The notes beneath the pieces were generated by a model. The model was not told where the DNA came from, did not search any database, and saw only the letters and a list, made by a program, of their open reading frames with translations. A program made the position numbers and the translations under genes. Below, piece by piece: positions 16,809 to 23,159 of a stretch of DNA of 45,930 nt. The stretch is from Marinibacterium sp. (GTDB lineage: Bacteria > Pseudomonadota > Alphaproteobacteria > Rhodobacterales > Rhodobacteraceae): positions 1 to 45,930 of the forward strand of contig JAOXSC010000019.1 of NCBI GenBank assembly GCA_025800215.1. The letters are read 5' to 3'. Within the stretch, counting starts at the first letter, position 1. Each line of letters starts with the position of its first letter.

Positions 16809-17603
16809 TTAGTGTGAAAGCGGTTGGCGTCGCAGGTCAAGCGCCGGGATCATCCGCCCGTCATGGGGCAGATGCACCAGCGACACGCCGAACGTGTCGC
16901 GCACCTGTGCCTGCGTCATGGCGTCATCCACGGTGCCGAACGCGGCCAGCGATCCGTGTTTGAGCATCGCCACATGGGTGGCAAATTCGGGGATCATCAC
17001 CAGATCATGCAGGATCATCACCACTGTGATCCCAAGGGCTGCCACCAGCGACAGCATGCGCACCTTGGCATCGGGATCAAGATGGTTGGTCGGTTCGTCC
17101 AGAAACAGCACGCGCGGCCGCTGCGCCAGCGCGCGCGCGATATGCGCCCGCTGCCGTTCGCCGCCCGACAGCTGGCCCATGGGTTTGCGCGCCAGATGCG
17201 TCAGCCCGATGCAGTCGAGCAGCCCGTCAAGCGCGGCGTCAAGCTCGGCGGCCGACCGGTCATGGCGGATCGGGATCTGGCCAAGCGCCACATAGTCGCG
17301 CACCCGCAGGCGCGGATCGGGCATTTCCAGCTGGCTGACCACGGCAAAGGCGCGGGCGCGGTCATCGGCGCTCATGTCGCGCAGGCTCTGGCCGTCAAAG
17401 ATCACATCGCCAAGCGCCAGATCGCTCAGTCCCGACAGCAGGTTGAGCAGCGTCGTCTTGCCCGCCCCGTTGGGCCCGGTGACCGCCAGAACCGCGCCTT
17501 CGGCCAGATCAAAGGACACATCGCGCAGCAGCTCGTCGCCGTTCAGCGCGTAATAGCCCAAGCCACGCACGCTCAGCAGGGGCATATCGGCAGGGCGGCT
17601 CAC
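16809..17603 (-). CDS. btuD: ABC transporter ATP-binding protein (BtuD/FecE type)
   Basis: ATPase of the B12-type importer, 264 residues. Walker A is GPNGAGKTT, the signature LSGGERQRAHIARALAQ, Walker B VLFLDEPTNHLD and the switch histidine is in MILHDLVM. I prefer the GTG at 17603: its GTGA overlaps the stop of the upstream DUF1636 gene, a normal coupling arrangement. The alternative ATG at 17585 (MPLLSVRGLGYYAL) also fits the family N-terminus but has no Shine-Dalgarno. The 24 bp between this gene and btuF holds only the btuF ribosome site. Confidence 0.88.
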   Translation of the reverse strand: MSRPADMPLLSVRGLGYYALNGDELLRDVSFDLAEGAVLAVTGPNGAGKTTLLNLLSGLSDLALGDVIFDGQSLRDMSADDRARAFAVVSQLEMPDPRLRVRDYVALGQIPIRHDRSAAELDAALDGLLDCIGLTHLARKPMGQLSGGERQRAHIARALAQRPRVLFLDEPTNHLDPDAKVRMLSLVAALGITVVMILHDLVMIPEFATHVAMLKHGSLAAFGTVDDAMTQAQVRDTFGVSLVHLPHDGRMIPALDLRRQPLSH

Positions 17604-17941
17604 GGCTTTGCCCCCATGGCCGGGATCCGCGCCAGCGTCTTGCGCAACAGCGGTCGGGGGCGTTCGGTGGCGCTGGTCCAGCCATCGGGGCTGGCCCGGT
17701 ACTGGCGGGCAAAGTCCAGCAGCGCGTCGCAATCGTCGTCCACCAGATCGCCAAACAGATAGCTGGCCTTGCCGGTGGCCTGAAACCCCACGGTGCGCTT
17801 GCGCTCGCACCCGGCCATGCAGTCGATCGCGGCCAGGGCGAACCCATCGGGCAGGCGGGCGCGCAGCGCATCGCCAAGCGGGTCTGTCCGCGCATCGCGG
17901 ATGCAGGTCGTGCAGACAAGAATGGTGTGATCCGTCGTCAT
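17600..17941 (-). CDS. DUF1636 Cys4 protein (thioredoxin-like ferredoxin type)
   Basis: The 113-residue product belongs to DUF1636. Four cysteines, C10 and C13 (VCTTC) and C41 and C45 (DCMAGC), are arranged as in thioredoxin-like [2Fe-2S] ferredoxins, so it probably binds a metal or Fe-S cluster in the cytoplasm. It is the first full-length gene after the cobalamin riboswitch and overlaps btuD by 4 bp, which ties it to B12 uptake or use; the exact role is not known. Its ATG overlaps the stop of a 23-codon ORF (ATGA). Confidence 0.85.
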   Translation of the reverse strand: MTTDHTILVCTTCIRDARTDPLGDALRARLPDGFALAAIDCMAGCERKRTVGFQATGKASYLFGDLVDDDCDALLDFARQYRASPDGWTSATERPRPLLRKTLARIPAMGAKP

Positions 17942-18009
17942 CTCCGGCCCCCTGCGGCGGTGCCGCGGGATCGGGTGGAACGGGGCACGCAGGCGCGCGC
18001 TTGGGTCAT
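17938..18009 (-). CDS. Putative 23-residue leader peptide of the B12 uptake operon
   Basis: A short ORF beginning MTQARACVPRSTRSRG has a strong GGAGGA ribosome site 5 bp before its ATG. It ends in a TGA overlapping the ATG of the DUF1636 gene (ATGA). It is the first start codon after the cobalamin riboswitch, so ribosomes controlled by the switch would enter here and pass to DUF1636 by coupling. The peptide is Arg-rich (6 of 23) with no recognisable domain. It may matter only as a translated leader. Confidence 0.5.
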   Translation of the reverse strand: MTQARACVPRSTRSRGTAAGGRR

Positions 18010-18057
18010 GTTGTCCTCCTTCGGGGACACCCCGCCCCGGCTGGTTTCATCTGGCGA

Positions 18058-18230
18058 TGGCAGGTCTCCTGACTTGCGGGTCGTGGCTTTGCCATCCTTC
18101 CCGGTTCCGCCGAACCAGTGGGTCTTTGGCATTGCTCGCCGCTTACAGTTGCGGGGGCAGTCATGGAGTTGGATCCGCGATCCGCACCATGTTCCCTTTT
18201 CATCCGCCGGGGCGCTGCCCCGTTGGAACC
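18058..18230 (-). promoter_or_regulatory. Cobalamin (AdoCbl) riboswitch
   Basis: Read on the minus strand, the segment has the ordered conserved blocks of the cobalamin riboswitch. They are AAAAGGGAA, then GCCCCCGCAACTGTAAGCGG, then CCACTGG, GGGAAGG, and the B12 box GTCAGGAGACCTGCC ending near 18059. The first start codon lies 49 nt past the box. Downstream the RNA can form a UGUCC/GGACA hairpin around the ribosome site or a competing CGGGG/CCCCG hairpin, which suggests translational control. High B12 should repress the downstream DUF1636-btuDFC genes. Confidence 0.96.
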
Positions 18231-18284
18231 ATCGCGGCCACCCTTAGCGTGGCGGGGCCATGTGTCAAGCTGCGATTGGGCGGC

Positions 18285-18602
18285 TCAGTCGATCGCCACC
18301 GTCTGGCGCAATGCGCCGCTGGCACGGTCAAAGATCAGGATGCGGTTGTCATCGCTGACCACCGCAATCCAGTCGCCGCCAAAGGTCACCGCCTGCGCAT
18401 CCGTGCCCTGCGGCAGGGTGATCGTGTCGGGCAGGGCAGGCAGGGTCGACGGCCCGGCCCCATAGAAGCGGGTGACAAAGAGCACGATCATCACTAGAAC
18501 GCCGCCAATCATCACCGCGGTCAGCACGGTAATCAGCCGTCTGAGAAACCGCAGATTGGCAGGTTCGGCGATGTCGTCCGCCGGTTGAGAAGGATCCGTC
18601 AT
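18285..18602 (-). CDS. Small membrane protein (DUF6476-like)
   Basis: The 105-residue product has one membrane span (about residues 25-46, [18 protein letters not shown]) and a C-terminal domain with the beta-rich pattern [25 protein letters not shown] associate it with the Rhodobacterales family DUF6476, from memory. Function is unknown. The most likely start, [10 protein letters not shown] at 18602, shares two bases with the start of the divergent rluD gene. The Shine-Dalgarno is weak, and a start further upstream inside rluD is possible. Confidence 0.75.
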   Translation of the reverse strand: MTDPSQPADDIAEPANLRFLRRLITVLTAVMIGGVLVMIVLFVTRFYGAGPSTLPALPDTITLPQGTDAQAVTFGGDWIAVVSDDNRILIFDRASGALRQTVAID

Positions 18603-19641
18603 GGGCACCCGACTTGTTGCGTTCACCTTGGGCGACAGCCCGCCGCCACGCCTTGATAAGGCGCTTTCGCGCGATGTGCCAGAGGCCGAAGCGCTGTCGC
18701 GCACGCGCCTGGCGCGCCTGATCGAGGCAGGCGCCGTTCAGGTGGACGGGCAGGTGATCCGCGACGCCAAGGCGCGGGTCGCGGCCGGGGCCGAAGTTGC
18801 GATCACCGTGGTCGAAGCCGAAGACAGCGACATTCGTCCCGAGGCCATCGCGCTCGACATCGTGCACGAAGACGCCGACCTGATCGTGGTCAACAAGGCG
18901 CCGGGCATGGTGGTGCATCCCGCCCCCGGCACGCCGTCGGGCACGCTGGTCAATGCGCTGCTGGCCCATTGCGGCGATGATCTGTCGGGCGTGGGCGGGG
19001 TCAAGCGCCCCGGCATCGTGCACCGGATCGACAAGGATACATCGGGCCTGCTGGTGGTGGCCAAATCGGATGCCGCGCATCACGGTCTGGCCGCCCAGTT
19101 CGAAGCCCATTCCGCCGAACGGGCCTATCGCGCGCTGTGTTACGGCGTGCCCGAGGCATCCGATCCTCGGCTGCGCGGGATCCGCGGGGTCAGCTTTGAG
19201 CCCGGCAATGTCATGAAACTGACCACGCAGTTGGCGCGCCACCGCACCGACCGGCAGAAACAGGCGGTCTGTTTTGATGGCGGTCGCCACGCGGTGACGC
19301 GGGTGCGCCGGATCGACGCCTTTGGCACGCCGCCCGCGCTGGCGCTGGTGGAATGCCGTCTGGAAACCGGGCGCACCCATCAGATCCGCGTGCATATGGC
19401 CCATGCCGGCCACGGTCTGGTCGGTGATCCGGTCTATGGCGGCAAGCGCAAGATCGCGGCCAAGGCTCTGCCGCCCGACACCGCCGCCGCCGTTCAGGGC
19501 TTTGCCCGCCAGGCGCTGCACGCGGCGATCCTGGGCTTTGACCACCCCGTCACCGGTCAGGCCCTGCGGTTCGAAGCGCCGCTGCCACAGGATATGGGGG
19601 ATCTGCTGGCGCGCCTGTTTCAATCCCGCACGTCTGCGTGA
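18601..19641 (+). CDS. rluD: RluA/RluD family 23S rRNA pseudouridine synthase
   Basis: Converts uridines to pseudouridine in RNA; RluD-type members modify helix 69 of 23S rRNA. The 346-residue product has an N-terminal S4 domain (about residues 16-75) and the catalytic core with [15 protein letters not shown] (catalytic Asp144) and the later [12 protein letters not shown]. The ATG at 18601 has AGAAGGA 8 bp upstream and overlaps the divergent start codon of the DUF6476-like gene. rpoH follows 140 bp later with its own promoter. RluD is preferred over RluA or RluC from the S4 domain and length. Confidence 0.9.
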   Translation: MGTRLVAFTLGDSPPPRLDKALSRDVPEAEALSRTRLARLIEAGAVQVDGQVIRDAKARVAAGAEVAITVVEAEDSDIRPEAIALDIVHEDADLIVVNKAPGMVVHPAPGTPSGTLVNALLAHCGDDLSGVGGVKRPGIVHRIDKDTSGLLVVAKSDAAHHGLAAQFEAHSAERAYRALCYGVPEASDPRLRGIRGVSFEPGNVMKLTTQLARHRTDRQKQAVCFDGGRHAVTRVRRIDAFGTPPALALVECRLETGRTHQIRVHMAHAGHGLVGDPVYGGKRKIAAKALPPDTAAAVQGFARQALHAAILGFDHPVTGQALRFEAPLPQDMGDLLARLFQSRTSA

Positions 19642-19698
19642 ACGCGACACGGGGCCCCTCCCACCGTTTACGAAATCGCAATAACTTGGCGGTGAACA

Positions 19699-19728
19699 CT
19701 TGAAGCGCGTGTTAACGCCACCATATGG
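19699..19728 (+). promoter_or_regulatory. Heat-shock (RpoH-type) promoter candidate of rpoH
   Basis: CTTGAA (19699-19704) and CCATAT (19721-19726) are separated by 16 nt, close to the alphaproteobacterial RpoH consensus CTTG-N17/18-CyTATnT, about 55 bp before the rpoH ATG. The -10 has one mismatch. If real, rpoH would be positively autoregulated. Confidence 0.5.
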
Positions 19729-19780
19729 ATGTTAACGGCAATAACATTTTTCAGCTCGTCTGATCGAGGATACCAGAGCC

Positions 19781-20677
19781 ATGGCCAATTACGCCAATCT
19801 TCCCGCACCCACCCCCGAAGGGGGGCTGAACCGCTATATGCAGGAAATCCGCAAGTTCCCCCTGCTGGAGCCGGAAGAGGAATACATGCTGGCCAAACGC
19901 TGGGTCGAAGAGCAGGACACGCAGGCCGCACACCGGCTGGTGACATCCCATTTGCGGCTCGCGGCCAAGATCGCCATGGGCTATCGCGGCTATGGTCTGC
20001 CCCAGGCCGAGGTGATCTCCGAAGCGAATGTGGGCCTGATGCAGGCGGTCAAACGCTTTGATCCCGAAAAGGGCTTTCGCCTGGCGACCTATGCCATGTG
20101 GTGGATCCGCGCGTCGATTCAGGAATACATCCTGCGATCCTGGAGCCTGGTCAAGCTGGGCACCACCAGCGCGCAGAAAAAGCTGTTCTTCAACCTGCGT
20201 AAGGCCAAGGCCAAGCTGGGCGCGCTGGAAGAGGGCGATCTGCGCCCCGAAAACGTCACCCAGATCGCCACCGATCTTGGGGTGAGCGAGGCCGATGTGG
20301 TCAGCATGAACCGGCGTCTGTCGGGGGGCGACGCGTCGCTGAATGCAACCGTGGGCACCGAAGGCGACAGCGCCATGCAATGGCAGGACTGGCTGGAGGA
20401 CGAAGGCGCCGATCAGGCGGGCGATTACGAGGCGCGCGATGAGCTGGATGCGCGGCGCGAATTGCTGGCCGAGGCGCTGGATGTGCTCAATGATCGCGAA
20501 AAGGACATCCTGACGCAGCGCCGCCTGGCCGATCAGGCGGTCACGCTCGAAGAGCTGAGCGGCCAGTATAATGTCAGCCGTGAACGCATCCGCCAGATCG
20601 AGGTGCGCGCCTTTGAAAAGCTGCAAAAGAAAATGCGCGATCTGGCCCGTGAAAAGGGCATGCTCGCGCAGGTCTGA
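19781..20677 (+). CDS. rpoH: RNA polymerase heat-shock sigma factor RpoH (sigma-32)
   Basis: Sigma factor for heat-shock genes, 298 residues. Region 1.2/2 begins GGLNRYMQEIRKFPLLEP. Region 2.3-2.4 is RLATYAMWWIRASIQEYILR (100-119). The RpoH box QKKLFFNLR (132-140), which marks sigma-32 proteins, is present. Region 4.2 ends with LEELSGQYNVSRERIRQIEV. The ATG at 19781 follows a GAGGATACC site. The gene is monocistronic with a bidirectional terminator. Many Rhodobacterales carry two RpoH proteins; which one this is cannot be told here. Confidence 0.97.
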   Translation: MANYANLPAPTPEGGLNRYMQEIRKFPLLEPEEEYMLAKRWVEEQDTQAAHRLVTSHLRLAAKIAMGYRGYGLPQAEVISEANVGLMQAVKRFDPEKGFRLATYAMWWIRASIQEYILRSWSLVKLGTTSAQKKLFFNLRKAKAKLGALEEGDLRPENVTQIATDLGVSEADVVSMNRRLSGGDASLNATVGTEGDSAMQWQDWLEDEGADQAGDYEARDELDARRELLAEALDVLNDREKDILTQRRLADQAVTLEELSGQYNVSRERIRQIEVRAFEKLQKKMRDLAREKGMLAQV

Positions 20678-20702
20678 CGGGTCACACCGCGACCTGGATG
20701 CA

Positions 20703-20739
20703 AAACGGGCCCGAGGCGTCAGCGCTTCGGGCCCGTTTT
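20703..20739. terminator. Bidirectional terminator between rpoH and the dipeptidase gene
   Basis: CGGGCCCGA (20706-20714) pairs perfectly with TCGGGCCCG (20727-20735), flanked by AAAA and TTTT. It can serve both convergent genes. Confidence 0.85.
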
Positions 20740-20776
20740 CATGTGCGGGATGTCACACGGTTGGTCAGGCGGGTCT

Positions 20777-21958
20777 TCAGGCGGGCAGGCGCGCGCGCAG
20801 GACGCGGACCATGTTGCCGCCCATGACCTTGCGGATCTGATCTTCGCTCAGCCCTTCGTGCATCAGCGCATGGGTCAGCGCGGCCAGCTGCGAGGTGTCA
20901 AACGTGGTTTTGACCGAACCGTCATAGTCTGACCCCAGGGCCACGTGATCTTCGCCCAGCACATCAATGGCGGCGGCGATCATGCGGGCGATGCCGGCCG
21001 GGGCAAAATCACCGCAGGCCACGTCATCCCAGTATCCGATGGCGATGACGCCTCCGGTTTCGGCAATCGCCTTCATCAGGTCGTCGGGAAAGTTGCGCTT
21101 GACCGGGCAAAAGCTGTGCAGCCCGGTATGGCTGACGACGATGGGCATATCCGTCATCTCGAGCACCTCCCAGGCGACCTGCGGGCTGGAATGCGCCAGA
21201 TCCAGGATCAGATTGCGGCGGGCCACTTCGGCCACCACGTCGCGCCCGAAATCGGTGAGCCCGGCATTGCTCAGCCCGTGCAGCGACCCGCCCAGACCGT
21301 TGTCGAAGAAATGGTGCAGCCCGATCATCCGGTGCCCGGCCGCTTCGAGCGCGTCGAGGTTTTCGAGCTTGAGTTCGAGAGGGTGCGCGCCTTCGATACC
21401 CAGCAGGCCACCCACGATCTGCGATCCGTTGGCGCGGGCGTCGAGCACCGCGTCGAGATCCGAGCGGGTGCGGATGATGCGCAGATCGTCGGGGGCGTCG
21501 GCCTGGAATTCGTGCAGCTTTTCGGCCTGATAGAGCGCGCGTTCCAGCAGGCTTTGCCAGGTGCGCGGGGGCCACATCTGGCTGATGACCAGCGGGGTGA
21601 TGTTGTCGAAACTGTCGGCTGAATTTTCGGTATAGTTCTGGCCCGCGGGGCTTTTGGTGACGGCGGTAAAGAACTGCAGGGCGACATTGCCCTCTTGCAG
21701 GCGGGGGATGTCCACATGGCCGCGATCGGCGCGCGTGTTGAGGTCACGCGCCCACAGCAGGCTGTCGGCATGCCAGTCGCCAATCAGAAGATCGTCATGC
21801 AGGGCCTGGGCGGCGTCTGAAACCGGATGGCGGCCATCGCCGTGGATCAGGTTCATGCCGCGTTCCACACGGGGTGGCAGGATGCCGAAAAAGACGACCG
21901 CCCCGGCCACCAGGGCAAGAAGGATCAGCCGACCCAGCCATTTTCCGAATGTGCGCAT
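20777..21958 (-). CDS. Membrane-anchored dipeptidase (M19 family)
   Basis: Zinc dipeptidase of the renal dipeptidase family, 393 residues, with an N-terminal membrane anchor (about residues 8-27) facing the periplasm. The metal ligands are visible: H63 and D65 in GDWHAD, the glutamate in GIEGAHP, the histidine in LDLAHSS, the histidine in VVSHTG, and the aspartate in LGSDYDG. The start at 21958 (MRTFGKWLGRL) begins the anchor; the longer frame runs through the G-quadruplex hairpin and lacks family sequence. Substrates may be peptidoglycan-derived or D-configured dipeptides; this is a family inference. Confidence 0.9.
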   Translation of the reverse strand: MRTFGKWLGRLILLALVAGAVVFFGILPPRVERGMNLIHGDGRHPVSDAAQALHDDLLIGDWHADSLLWARDLNTRADRGHVDIPRLQEGNVALQFFTAVTKSPAGQNYTENSADSFDNITPLVISQMWPPRTWQSLLERALYQAEKLHEFQADAPDDLRIIRTRSDLDAVLDARANGSQIVGGLLGIEGAHPLELKLENLDALEAAGHRMIGLHHFFDNGLGGSLHGLSNAGLTDFGRDVVAEVARRNLILDLAHSSPQVAWEVLEMTDMPIVVSHTGLHSFCPVKRNFPDDLMKAIAETGGVIAIGYWDDVACGDFAPAGIARMIAAAIDVLGEDHVALGSDYDGSVKTTFDTSQLAALTHALMHEGLSEDQIRKVMGGNMVRVLRARLPA

Positions 21959-22045
21959 AGACCTGTCCCCCCGTGCTGTCCGTGCCCAAGGGTAAGCGGC
22001 GCGAGGTGGGCGCGCCAAGGTTGACACCGCGTCAGCTGGTGGCGG

Positions 22046-22106
22046 TGCGCCGAAAGGCGGGGGGCCGTCCCGCCCACCCACCCCCGTCCCCCCGCCTTTC
22101 GGCGCA
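22046..22106. repeat. Perfect 19-bp inverted repeat with G-quadruplex motif in the loop
   Basis: The arms TGCGCCGAAAGGCGGGGGG (22046-22064) and CCCCCCGCCTTTCGGCGCA (22088-22106) are perfectly complementary, with a 23-nt loop. The loop contains on the minus strand GGGGGTGGGTGGGCGGG (22069-22085), four G-runs with one-base loops, a very stable G-quadruplex pattern. It lies between two divergent genes, 87 bp from the dipeptidase start and 67 bp from the oxidoreductase start. There is no U-tract. It could be a dispersed intergenic palindrome or a regulatory structure. Confidence 0.9.
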
Positions 22107-22173
22107 GCAGGCTCGCCAGATCGCGTTGAGTGACCTAAACTATGTGCAGGCCGAAGTCAGGGGAGGGGCGGGC

Positions 22174-23142
22174 ATGCTGAGATGGGGAGTTCTGGGCGCG
22201 TCGAAATTCGCCCATGAGTACATGGCGCGGGCCATTCATGCCGCTGAAGGGGCCGAGCTGGTGGCGTTGGCCACGTCGGACCCGGCCAAGGCGGCCCCGT
22301 TCACGGCCTTCTGTCCGGGGCTGACGGTGCATGACAGCTATGATGCGCTGCTGGGGGATCGGGGTGTTGATGCGGTCTATGTTCCGCTGCCCAACCACAT
22401 GCATGTGGACTGGACGCTCAAGGCGCTTGCGGCGGGCAAGCATGTGCTCTGCGAAAAGCCCATGGCGATGCAGGCGGCCGAATTCGACCGGCTGATTGCC
22501 GCGCGCGATGCCAGCGGGCTGTTGGCCGCCGAGGCCTTCATGATCGTGCATCACCCGCAATGGACCTATGTGCGCGACGCCCTTGCGGCGGGGCGGATCG
22601 GGCGGCTGGTAAATGTGACCGGGCGCTTTGCTTTCGACAACCGTGCGGATGTGGGCAACATCCGCAACCGGGCCGAAACCGGTGGTGGGGCGCTGCGTGA
22701 CATCGGCGTCTATGTGATGGGCGCGACGCGCTTTGCCACCGGGGCCGAACCGTTGGAGGTGGGCGGCGCCATCCGCTGGGACGCGGGCATTGATGTCTTT
22801 GCGCAGATCGAAGCGGTCTTTGCCGATTTCACCTATGCCGCCTATGTGTCGATCCGCGCCCACCCTGCACAAGAGATGGTGTTTCACGGCGACAGGGGCG
22901 TGATCCGGCTGCGCACGCCCTTCAACGCCCGCGTTTTTGGCGAGGCCGTTGTCGAGATCGAAGGCGACGGGCTGAGCCGCAGCGAAATCCGGTTTCCGGG
23001 CGATGACCACTATATCCGCCAGGTCGAAGCCTTTGGCCGGTCGGCGCGCACGGGTGACCCATTTGCCTGCCCGCTGGAATTTTCCCGCGGGACACAGGCG
23101 ATGATGGATGCGGTGTTCGATCGCGCGCGCGTGCTGGGCTGA
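22174..23142 (+). CDS. Gfo/Idh/MocA family oxidoreductase
   Basis: NAD(P)-dependent oxidoreductase of sugars, polyols or related compounds, 322 residues. The N-terminal Rossmann segment MLRWGVLGASKFAHEYMARA holds the dinucleotide site. VLCEKPMAM carries the family EKP motif with the cofactor-contacting lysine. The C-terminal half has the alpha/beta substrate domain beginning near GRIGRLVNVTGRFAF. I chose the ATG at 22174, which has GGGAGGGG 6 bp upstream and begins the family sequence; the open frame extends through the hairpin region. The substrate cannot be predicted from the neighbours. Confidence 0.9.
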   Translation: MLRWGVLGASKFAHEYMARAIHAAEGAELVALATSDPAKAAPFTAFCPGLTVHDSYDALLGDRGVDAVYVPLPNHMHVDWTLKALAAGKHVLCEKPMAMQAAEFDRLIAARDASGLLAAEAFMIVHHPQWTYVRDALAAGRIGRLVNVTGRFAFDNRADVGNIRNRAETGGGALRDIGVYVMGATRFATGAEPLEVGGAIRWDAGIDVFAQIEAVFADFTYAAYVSIRAHPAQEMVFHGDRGVIRLRTPFNARVFGEAVVEIEGDGLSRSEIRFPGDDHYIRQVEAFGRSARTGDPFACPLEFSRGTQAMMDAVFDRARVLG

Positions 23143-23159
23143 GCCGGACCGGAGGGCGA

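Noticed and set aside
15585..16817. 410-codon plus-strand frame opposite the B12 transporter genes
   Set aside because: Covers two real minus-strand genes in antisense, with no domain of its own.
17938..18132. 64-codon frame across the B12 box region
   Set aside because: Its first part lies inside the riboswitch. Only the last 23 codons, which have their own ribosome site, are kept as a candidate.
19711..19740. Two TTAAC sequences upstream of rpoH as a CtrA site
   Set aside because: CtrA sites need TTAA-N7-TTAA. Here the gap between the TTAA halves is 16 bp.
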